Positions 7,842 through 13,809 of a DNA stretch of 13,809 nucleotides are shown one piece after another; the stretch's first letter is position 1, and every line of letters starts with the position of its first letter. Position numbers and translations under genes: made by a program. The stretch lies in assembly GCA_003507115.1 (NCBI GenBank), contig DNWN01000019.1, positions 285 to 14,093 of the forward strand, written 5' to 3'. The notes under the pieces are model-generated. The model did not search any database. It was given only the letters and a program-made list of their open reading frames with translations, and was not told the origin of the DNA. This DNA is from Cryomorphaceae bacterium. Its GTDB lineage: Bacteria > Bacteroidota > Bacteroidia > Flavobacteriales > Schleiferiaceae.

Positions 7842-9184
7842 AGCAAGGCGTTTGCGATGGCAAAATAAATGCTCAATCCGAGCACGTCATTGGTCGTCGT
7901 AATAAAGGGTCCAGTCGCCAAAGCCGGATCGACTCCGTAGTGGTCCAGGACCCAGGGGATGGCGGTGCCGAACAAGGAAGCAAAAAGAATGACGGCGAGG
8001 AGAGAGCCTCCCACGGTGGTCGCAAAGAGCAATCCATGCCCCATGCCCCAGCTGTAAAGCAAAATAACCAAGGCGCAAATCAAGCCGTTGAAAAGACCCA
8101 CCCCGAGCTCGCGACGTAGGCGGGTCCAAAGATTTTTCTGCAAGGTGCTATTGGCAATGGCTTGGACGACAATGGCCGAAGATTGAACCCCTACATTGCC
8201 TCCCATGGCCGCAATCAAGGGCATAAAGAAGGCGATTTGGGGAATGAGAATGAGCTCGCTTTCATTCCGCGCAATGACGGTGGAGGTGAGGACCCCACCC
8301 AGGAGCCCGACAAGCAGCCAAGGCAGGCGTGCCCGCGTCATGTCAAATAAGCCGTCATCATTCGTGACTTCATCCGATAGACCGGACATCAACTGGTAAT
8401 TGCTGTCGGCTTCTTCTTGAATGACATCTACCACGTCGTCCAGGGTGATTCGGCCGAGGAGTCGCCCCAATTCATCCACGACGGGAATGACAAAGAGGTC
8501 GTACTTCTTCATGATACGCGCCACTTCTTGATCTTCGGTGGTGGACGTCACGGAGCGGACTTTGCGTTCAAACACCTCTGAAATCGGAGTACGGGTGCTC
8601 GTTGTCAGTAATTTTTTCAATGAGAGTGACCCGAGGAGGACGTCATTGTCATCCACGACGTAGACGGCATGCACCACTTCCACGTCTTCGGCTTGCCGGC
8701 GCATCTCTCGAACACAATGTAGAACGGTCCAATTCTCATTGACTTTCACGAGTTCTGTTGCCATCAAGGCCCCAGCTGTTCCCTCGGCATGGGTGAGTAG
8801 ATCCGCCAAATCCTTGGCCAAATCCAAGTCCTCCAAGTTGGAGAGAACCTCGCGTTTTTTGTCCTCGGGGAGTTCCGAAATCAAATCGGCGGCATCGTCC
8901 GTGTCCATGTTGTCCAGGACGACCTGCGCAATTTCTTTTCCTGTATAGTTTTCTAAAATTTCACCTCTGCGCTCTTCGTCAAAATACACGATGACATCGG
9001 AGAAGCGCTCGGGGCCGAGCGTTTGCATGAGGGCGTAGGCCTGTTCGGCATCGAGACTTTGGGCGATTTCAGCAACATCCGCAGCGTGAAGGTCCAGCAA
9101 AAGGCTTTCCAGCCCGGAGAAGTTTTTATCCTCCAGGTGTTGGCGCAGGGCCTTGATGTATTCCGGGGTGATCTGGAACGCCAT
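7838..9184 (-). CDS. mgtE: Magnesium transporter MgtE
   Basis: A 448-residue Mg2+-selective channel of the inner membrane, the usual MgtE length. Order of parts: N-terminal helical superhelix domain (about 1-135), a CBS pair (about 138-260, including TELVKVNENWTVLHCVREMRR and VARIMKKYDLFVIPVVDELGRLLGRITLDD) that senses cytosolic Mg2+, an acidic plug-like linker, then a membrane domain with about five hydrophobic helices from residue 287. The signature PLIAAMGGNVGVQSS (322-336) and the last-helix DPALATGPF...TTNDVLG block (419-435), with the conserved pore aspartate in NDV, are present. The start at ATG 9184 gives the standard N-terminus, and no later in-frame ATG precedes residue 53. This places the first 59 bp inside the rsmA tail. 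No room exists for an M-box riboswitch, so expression should follow the operon and gating should occur at protein level. Confidence 0.97.
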   Translation of the reverse strand: MAFQITPEYIKALRQHLEDKNFSGLESLLLDLHAADVAEIAQSLDAEQAYALMQTLGPERFSDVIVYFDEERRGEILENYTGKEIAQVVLDNMDTDDAADLISELPEDKKREVLSNLEDLDLAKDLADLLTHAEGTAGALMATELVKVNENWTVLHCVREMRRQAEDVEVVHAVYVVDDNDVLLGSLSLKKLLTTSTRTPISEVFERKVRSVTSTTEDQEVARIMKKYDLFVIPVVDELGRLLGRITLDDVVDVIQEEADSNYQLMSGLSDEVTNDDGLFDMTRARLPWLLVGLLGGVLTSTVIARNESELILIPQIAFFMPLIAAMGGNVGVQSSAIVVQAIANSTLQKNLWTRLRRELGVGLFNGLICALVILLYSWGMGHGLLFATTVGGSLLAVILFASLFGTAIPWVLDHYGVDPALATGPFITTTNDVLGLSIYFAIANALL

Positions 9185-9947
9185 GGGTCATACTTTGTGC
9201 CAGGGCGATGAATTCGTGGACATCTAGTTGTTCAGCACGGCGCTGGGCTAGTGTCTCCATCGGTCCTGTCTCCGCAAAATTAAGGGATTTCAGCGCGTTA
9301 CGCAGGGTTTTTCTCCGTTGGTTGAAGGCCGTCTTGACCACGAGGGCTAAATGTTTGGGGTTGACATCCGGCATTTCGGCTCTTCGCCGGCAATGGATGA
9401 CCCCGCTTTTTACCCTAGGTGGCGGGTCAAAGGCGCCTTCGTCCAAAGTAAAGAGGTAGTCGACCTCATAATAGGCTTGGGTGAGGACGGATGTTATGCC
9501 GTACACCTTGCTTCCTGGTCCCGCGGCTATGCGCTGGGCTACTTCTTTTTGGAACATGCCGACCATTTCGGGAATCTGCGCGCGCCGATCGATCATCCAA
9601 AAGACGATTTGCGTCGAGATGTTGTACGGGTAGTTGCCTACCAAGGCGAAGGGTTCACTGGCAAGAGCCTCGGGAACGCTCCACTTGAGGAGGTCCGCAT
9701 GGTACAATCGCGCACTGATCTCGGGAAACTTGCTTTGAAGCACGGGAATGCTTTCGCGGTCCAGCTCGATGGCATGGAGTTCGAGGTTCCTGGGCAAGAG
9801 GTACTGGGTCAGCACCCCAGTACCGGGTCCCACTTCCAATACGCGGTGATACCCGTCTAAGGAAAGGCGATCCGCCATGCGTTCGGCGGCGCTCAAGTCC
9901 CGCAGAAAATGTTGGCCGAGGGCCTTTTTAGCACGAATTTCAGCCAT
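9126..9947 (-). CDS. rsmA: 16S rRNA (adenine1518-N6/adenine1519-N6)-dimethyltransferase RsmA (KsgA)
   Basis: Uses S-adenosylmethionine to dimethylate the two adjacent adenines in the helix-45 loop of 16S rRNA during small-subunit maturation. The 273-residue protein has every expected landmark: KKALGQHFL (7-15), SAM motif I VLEVGPGTGVLT (36-47), acidic ribose-binding ELD (61-63), the methyl-transfer motif NYPYNIS (105-111), FDPPPRVKSGVI (173-184) and FNQRRKTLRNAL (208-219). The family normally ends near FIALAQ (about 250). The remaining ~20 residues (a Pro/Gly-rich tail ending PAPTPGG) are encoded where the frame overlaps mgtE and may have no function. The ATG lies 8 bp inside the 3' end of the fusion gene upstream, so the genes are co-transcribed. 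Confidence 0.97.
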   Translation of the reverse strand: MAEIRAKKALGQHFLRDLSAAERMADRLSLDGYHRVLEVGPGTGVLTQYLLPRNLELHAIELDRESIPVLQSKFPEISARLYHADLLKWSVPEALASEPFALVGNYPYNISTQIVFWMIDRRAQIPEMVGMFQKEVAQRIAAGPGSKVYGITSVLTQAYYEVDYLFTLDEGAFDPPPRVKSGVIHCRRRAEMPDVNPKHLALVVKTAFNQRRKTLRNALKSLNFAETGPMETLAQRRAEQLDVHEFIALAQSMTHGVPDHPGIHQGPAPTPGG

Positions 9948-12900
9948 GGAGTCCGGCGCGTTTTAGGAGGGCTTCGGGTCGGGGCACACGGCCTCGGAAG
10001 CGTTGGTACAAGACCATGGGATCCTCTGAGCCTCCTGCAGAGAGCAAGGCTTTGAAGTCCGCGGCCACTTGGGCTTCGTTTTGGGCCTCTTCCTGGAAGC
10101 GCTCAAAGGCATCGGCATCTAGAACTTCCGCCCATTTGTAGGAATAGTATCCCGCCGAATAGCCCCCTGCAAAGATGTGGGAGAAAGCGGGGGACATCCA
10201 GTTCCCTTCGGCAGCGGGCCACACCTCAACAGGCGCCAAGGCTTCGCGCTCCAGCGCAGCGGCATCCTCCACGGCTTCCGAGCGATCGTGCCAGGCCATG
10301 TCCAGCAGGCCAAAGCCCAGCTGGCGCACGGTGGCGAGGCCTTCGAGGAAGGTTTGGCTCGCTTGGATGCGGTGCAAGAGGTCTTCGGGAAGGGCCTCCC
10401 CGTTTTGGTGATGCCGCGCCCATTGGGCCAGTTCCGAAGGTTGGTAGCACCAGTTTTCCATGAACTGCGAAGGCAATTCGACAAAATCCCAGCGCACGCT
10501 CGTCCCAGTCAAGCTCGCATACCGGCCAGCGCCCAGCAAGCCGTGCAAGGCGTGCCCAAACTCATGGAACAACGTCAACACTTCGTTAAACGTCAGCAAC
10601 GCGGGCTGATCCCCCACGGGCGGGCTGAAATTGCCCACCATGGAGATGACGGGATAGTCGCGCCATCCCTGCTTCACCCGGGCGGCGCGGTAGCTGGTCA
10701 TCCAGGCGCCGTTTCGCTTGCCTTTTCTCGGGTGCCAGTCCGCATGGAGATGGGCGACCCACCGGCCCTCCGCATCTTTCACATCAAAGACGCGCGCATC
10801 GCGGTGGTAGGTGGGGGCGTGGGAGGGCGTAAAGGTCAAGCCGTAGAGGCGCTCCGCCACGGCAAAGGCCCAGGCTTCCACCCGTTGCAGCGGGAAGTAG
10901 GGCTTGGTCGTTTCGTCGTCAAATTCGAGGGTGGCTTTTTTGAACTTTTCACTCACGAAGGCCGCGTCCCAACGCAGCACATCCGTCAGTCCCATTTCTG
11001 CGGCCGCAAAGTCGCACAGGGCTTGAACGTCACGCTGGGCGGCGGGCAGCGCCTTGGTGGCCAGGTCGGTCAAAAAATTCGTGACAGTCGCGGGCGTTCC
11101 GGCCATGCGCTCCTCCAGAACAAAGGCGGCATGGCTGGGGTAGCCCAATAGCTGCGCGCGTTCTCGGCGCAGCTCCGCAATCTCCGCCGTCAACGCCCTG
11201 TTATCGTTGGCGTCACCGCGGGCGCCCCGCTGGGCAAAGGCGCGCCAGAGGGTTTCGCGCAGGCTGCGTGAGGGCGAATGCGTCATGACCCCCAGGTAGA
11301 GCGGGGCGTCTAAGGTGAATACAGCATGATCCAGGTCCCGAGCCTTGCCCGCTTCGCGCGCCATGTGGGACACGGCTTCCGGCAGGCCGGCTAGATCGGC
11401 CTCGCTGGCGGGGAGGTGCCAGGCCTCTGTGTCACGCAGAACATGCTCAGAAAATTCCAGGCTCGCTTGTCCCAGGCGCTCATCGATGGCGCGCAATCGG
11501 GTTTGGGCCTCTGCGTCGAGCAAGGCGCCGTTCCGCACAAAGCCTTTGTAGGCCTTTTCCAAGAGCATTTGCGAAGCTGCATCCAACTCGGGGGCCGCTT
11601 CATACACGGCTTTAATGCGAGCAAACAGCTGCGGATTCATGCGAATGTCGTTGCTCAAGGCCGCCAATTTGGGCGAATACGCTTTGGTGAGCGCCTGGAT
11701 TTCAGAGGTGGTGCAGGCCGAATTGTAATTAAACAAGCGCTCGGTGACCCCATCGAGGGAATCGCTCAATTCTTCGAGGGCGACCAAGGTGTTTTCAAAG
11801 GTGGGAGCCTCCTGCAGGCTGGCAAGTTTTTGGAGCCTGTCCTGGGCCTCGGCCAATCCCTGATCCAGGGCGGCTTCCCAATCGGAGGGTGTCCACGTGG
11901 GGAAATCCAAGGCATGGACGTAACTCGATAAGTAGCTAAATCGACCTTGCAAGCGACCGTCTTGGGTTTCGGTGGCGCGGTCTAGCATGCCTTCCGCATC
12001 GCCGGAGGTCAGGGCAGGAAGGACCCCTTGGATAAACTGTTCGCCAAAGCCGGTGGTGGCATCGCCTGGAACGGCACTTGGCAGGTTGTCTACGGCGAGG
12101 ACGCCCACACTGCCGGGAGTGCCGAGGGGCACTTCGGCGCCGCTGGCGGCATGCCAGGCGTAGAAGGGGTCCGACAAGGTGCTGGGTCGAAGGGTAGAGG
12201 GGATAGGGCCGGCAATATCGCAGCTGATATCCCCGATGAATTTCAACGAAAAGGCGGGGTCTTGAGCCTCTGCCGCGCTGAAGAAGCTCGGACTGTTTTC
12301 GGCCCAATAGTGGCAGGGAATGTACACATCGGCCGCACAGGCATAGGGGAAAAAGGTGGAGCGGTAGGCCTCCGGATGGGCGTAGAAATCTGCTTTGTCG
12401 TAGGGCTGACCATCGTTTCGGGCCACATAATGCTTCGTGTCCAGGACGGTAAATACCGGACGATTCCCAGCAGGGTGGGTGACGAAGTCTTCCGGGCTCA
12501 CTTCCTGAAACCCGCCGGCGAGGAGCATTTCTTTGGCCCCCTGACCCACACGACCCTTGCCGGTCAGGACGACTTTCCACGATCCTTTAGGATGAGCGTT
12601 TAATTGCGCTTTGAGATCGGCCACCCAGCCTAATTCCACCGCTGCGGGCAGGGGAGGCTGGCCTTCCTGAAGGGCGAAGCCTCGGATCGCTTCATAGGCG
12701 CCCACCAAACCGGCATAGAGGCCAAATCCAATGACGCGCTGCCCGTTCTGCTTGAGGAGTTCCCAGTCAATGAGCCGAACGTTTTTCTGCAAGCAAGCTT
12801 TGAGCAACGCACGATTGTAGGGCTGCTCCTTGTAGGTGTGTGAAAAGAAAAATTGGGTGGCACCTTCGTGCAGTTCCGCGATGGGAACCTCCTTCACGCC

Positions 12901-13101
12901 CAGAAGCACATCGCAGGTGCTTAGATCGCTGCTTAGCGCGCAGCCAACCGCGTTGTAATCGGCGTCGGGATAGCAGCGGATGGGGCTCGGTTCAACCACC
13001 ACTTGATGCCCTTGAGCAATCAAGTGCGCGCATTGAGCGGGGTTGAGCACTGCACGTCGGTCTGGGGGCGTTTTACCCTCTCGAATCAAGCCAAAAATCA
13101 T
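9940..13101 (-). CDS. Fusion: saccharopine/alanine-dehydrogenase-like oxidoreductase + M3 zinc oligopeptidase
   Basis: A single open frame encodes 1053 residues from ATG at 13099-13101, with homolog-like N-terminus MIFGLIREGKTPPDRRAV. The frame extends 24 codons further to 13173, but that part overlaps the lipoprotein gene. Residues about 1-396 form an AlaDH/PNT-type oxidoreductase: the N-terminal block with DVLLGVKEVP and FFFSHTYKEQPYN, a dinucleotide-binding loop LTGKGRVGQG (about 179-188) and an end block DNLPSAVPGDATTGFGEQF...FSYLSSYV, matching the ~400-residue Bacteroidota proteins called saccharopine dehydrogenase-like. Residues about 400-1053 form a full M3 oligopeptidase (Dcp/oligopeptidase A type): zinc motif HEFGHALHG (about 846-854), third ligand in DFVELPSQFMENW, and the substrate loop GGYSAGYYSYKW. 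No signal peptide, so probably cytosolic. An in-frame TTG at 11910 is a conceivable separate peptidase start. The fusion may be genuine or an assembly artefact. It sits 28 bp after the lipoprotein gene and overlaps rsmA by 8 bp. Confidence 0.92.
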   Translation of the reverse strand: MIFGLIREGKTPPDRRAVLNPAQCAHLIAQGHQVVVEPSPIRCYPDADYNAVGCALSSDLSTCDVLLGVKEVPIAELHEGATQFFFSHTYKEQPYNRALLKACLQKNVRLIDWELLKQNGQRVIGFGLYAGLVGAYEAIRGFALQEGQPPLPAAVELGWVADLKAQLNAHPKGSWKVVLTGKGRVGQGAKEMLLAGGFQEVSPEDFVTHPAGNRPVFTVLDTKHYVARNDGQPYDKADFYAHPEAYRSTFFPYACAADVYIPCHYWAENSPSFFSAAEAQDPAFSLKFIGDISCDIAGPIPSTLRPSTLSDPFYAWHAASGAEVPLGTPGSVGVLAVDNLPSAVPGDATTGFGEQFIQGVLPALTSGDAEGMLDRATETQDGRLQGRFSYLSSYVHALDFPTWTPSDWEAALDQGLAEAQDRLQKLASLQEAPTFENTLVALEELSDSLDGVTERLFNYNSACTTSEIQALTKAYSPKLAALSNDIRMNPQLFARIKAVYEAAPELDAASQMLLEKAYKGFVRNGALLDAEAQTRLRAIDERLGQASLEFSEHVLRDTEAWHLPASEADLAGLPEAVSHMAREAGKARDLDHAVFTLDAPLYLGVMTHSPSRSLRETLWRAFAQRGARGDANDNRALTAEIAELRRERAQLLGYPSHAAFVLEERMAGTPATVTNFLTDLATKALPAAQRDVQALCDFAAAEMGLTDVLRWDAAFVSEKFKKATLEFDDETTKPYFPLQRVEAWAFAVAERLYGLTFTPSHAPTYHRDARVFDVKDAEGRWVAHLHADWHPRKGKRNGAWMTSYRAARVKQGWRDYPVISMVGNFSPPVGDQPALLTFNEVLTLFHEFGHALHGLLGAGRYASLTGTSVRWDFVELPSQFMENWCYQPSELAQWARHHQNGEALPEDLLHRIQASQTFLEGLATVRQLGFGLLDMAWHDRSEAVEDAAALEREALAPVEVWPAAEGNWMSPAFSHIFAGGYSAGYYSYKWAEVLDADAFERFQEEAQNEAQVAADFKALLSAGGSEDPMVLYQRFRGRVPRPEALLKRAGLHG

Positions 13102-13106
13102 AGCCC

Positions 13107-13133
13107 TAAAGGTAGGGCCTGCAACGCGCTCAA
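13107..13133 (-). promoter_or_regulatory. Candidate promoter for the dehydrogenase-peptidase fusion and downstream genes
   Basis: Minus strand: TTG (13133-13131), a 16-bp spacer, then TACCTTTA (13114-13107), one mismatch from the Bacteroidota -7 box TAnnTTTG. The box ends five bases before the ATG at 13101, so transcripts would be leaderless or nearly so. It overlaps the last bases of the lipoprotein gene, giving the operon a possible internal promoter. Confidence 0.4.
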
Positions 13134-13462
13134 TTGTGCCAAATAGTCCCCTGAAAACTGGAATTTGACGCAAAGTCTAGCCCTTGGATTTGGGTGAAAC
13201 CCGCAAACCCTCCCAAAAATCCCAAGGTGTCGCACTGTGCATCCAACACATAGGTGGGCATATCGGCCCCGCAGGTTCCCGGATCAAAAAGGTAGACCGG
13301 CTGACCCTGGAATTGGTATTCGTCTACGTGGGCGCTCGAGGTGCAGCACCACGTTTGAAATGCATCCAACGCGGCGGGGAGGCAATCGGGTCCGCCGTGC
13401 ACACGGGAGCCGCAGTTCCAGGTGAGAAGTGATAGAATTAACAGACTCAGGAACGCTCTCAT
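13130..13462 (-). CDS. Small cysteine-rich lipoprotein-like protein, DUF6970-like
   Basis: A 110-residue protein starting at ATG 13462, which overlaps the stop of the NlpC/P60 gene as ATGA. The frame opens further upstream to 13528, but a hydrophobic export signal begins exactly at MRAFLSLLILSLLTWNC, supporting the shorter start. Cys17 is a plausible lipidation site, though LTWNC is a loose lipobox (Trp and Asn where small residues are usual). The mature part has further cysteines at 27, 39, 40, 64 and 77, and a core EYQFQGQPVYLFDPGTCGADMP...CDTLGFLGGFAG that resembles, from memory, the DUF6970 family of small Bacteroidota envelope proteins. Function is unknown. Five post-signal cysteines suggest disulphides in the periplasm. 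The link with a cell-wall peptidase gene is suggestive only. Confidence 0.82.
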   Translation of the reverse strand: MRAFLSLLILSLLTWNCGSRVHGGPDCLPAALDAFQTWCCTSSAHVDEYQFQGQPVYLFDPGTCGADMPTYVLDAQCDTLGFLGGFAGFTQIQGLDFASNSSFQGTIWHN

Positions 13463-13809
13463 GGGCGGTAATAGAATAACCGTCGGGCTCCCAGGTAGCG
13501 CCGTTCGTAGTAGGCTTGGCCTACCCAATTTTCAATCAAGACCCCGCTGTGGGTGGCGCTGTGCAGCATGTAGATGCCCGTGCTGTCTTTGCCCACGCAG
13601 AGTCCGACATGGCCTATTTCGGAGGCGTTTCGGCCCGAAAACAGCATGAAATCCCCCACGCGAATACTGTCTCTTGCGATTTTTTTGCCTTCCTGGGCAT
13701 AGCCGCGGCTGCTGGCCGGAAGCGTTTGGTCCATTTGGCCATAGATCCAATAAAGCAGGCCGGAGCAATCAAAGCCACCAGGCTGCTTGCCGCCCCCCTG
13801 GTAGCGCTC
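13459..13809 (-). CDS. NlpC/P60 family peptidoglycan endopeptidase (5' end cut off by window edge)
   Basis: The C-terminal 116 residues of a cysteine peptidase that cleaves peptide stems of peptidoglycan. The frame is open from the right edge to the stop at 13459-13461. The catalytic cysteine is in GGFDCSGLLYW (Cys codon 13765-13767), the catalytic histidine in SEIGHVGLCVG (His codon 13609-13611), and the third polar residue is probably the first His of HSATHSGV. RVGDFMLFSG and the C-terminal RRYLGARRLFY are typical of the fold. Only the catalytic domain is visible. Any signal peptide, SH3-like domains and the start lie outside, so localisation is inferred from family. An in-frame ATG at 13734 is inside the domain, after the catalytic Cys, and is not a start. 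The stop overlaps the lipoprotein start by 4 bp, making this the earliest visible gene of the leftward operon. Confidence 0.93.
   Translation of the reverse strand, partial: ERYQGGGKQPGGFDCSGLLYWIYGQMDQTLPASSRGYAQEGKKIARDSIRVGDFMLFSGRNASEIGHVGLCVGKDSTGIYMLHSATHSGVLIENWVGQAYYERRYLGARRLFYYRP

Noticed and set aside
9126..9220. Mg2+-sensing riboswitch (M-box) before mgtE
   Set aside because: The upstream sequence is rsmA coding sequence and overlaps the mgtE start, leaving no untranslated leader.
10177..11151. Plus-strand open frame of 324 codons
   Set aside because: It is antisense to the M3 peptidase domain, including its zinc site; it reflects high-GC codon bias on the opposite strand.
13102..13173. 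24-codon N-terminal extension of the fusion gene
   Set aside because: It overlaps the lipoprotein gene and the promoter candidate, while MIFGLIREGK is the standard beginning of the oxidoreductase family.

Overview
This window looks like a chromosomal housekeeping segment from a member of the Bacteroidota, probably Flavobacteriales or a related marine or freshwater lineage, with a GC content in the mid-50s by eye. The assignment rests on several gene types I recall as typical of that phylum: a ~400-residue saccharopine-dehydrogenase-like oxidoreductase, a DUF6089-like outer-membrane barrel, a small DUF6970-like lipoprotein and a LysC-type aspartate kinase beginning KFGGASVKD. It is supported by starts without clear Shine-Dalgarno sequences and by TAnnTTTG-like promoter boxes. 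I see no tRNA, rRNA, CRISPR array, phage or insertion sequence.

Left part (1-6042). Two operons diverge from a very short control region around 3578-3632. Leftward run fbp (class I fructose-1,6-bisphosphatase, gluconeogenesis) and, coupled through an ATGA overlap, mfd (transcription-repair coupling factor, cut by the left edge after about 853 codons). Rightward run a GNAT acetyltransferase resembling the spermidine/thialysine acetyltransferases, a monofunctional aspartate kinase (first step of the Lys/Thr/Met/DAP pathway) and an unrecognised tryptophan-rich 211-residue protein. All three are joined by ATGA overlaps.

Middle (6030-6905). A leftward outer-membrane beta-barrel protein overlaps the Trp-rich gene tail to tail by 13 bp. 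Upstream of it is a gap of about 215 bp that holds only a possible promoter and a weak terminator.

Right part (6906-13809). A tightly packed leftward operon reads: NlpC/P60 cell-wall hydrolase (cut by the right edge), small cysteine-rich lipoprotein, a 1053-residue fusion protein, rsmA (16S rRNA dimethyltransferase), mgtE (Mg2+ channel) and a D-2-hydroxyacid dehydrogenase. Neighbours overlap by 4, 8, 59 and 4 bp, and a gap of only 28 bp separates the lipoprotein from the fusion gene.

The most unusual object is the fusion. An apparently complete NAD(P)-dependent saccharopine/alanine-dehydrogenase-like module is joined, almost without linker, to a complete M3 zinc oligopeptidase (HEFGHALHG). 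These are normally separate proteins. Everything else is ordinary core metabolism and maintenance with unusually compact packing. I did not find a new defence or mobile system here.
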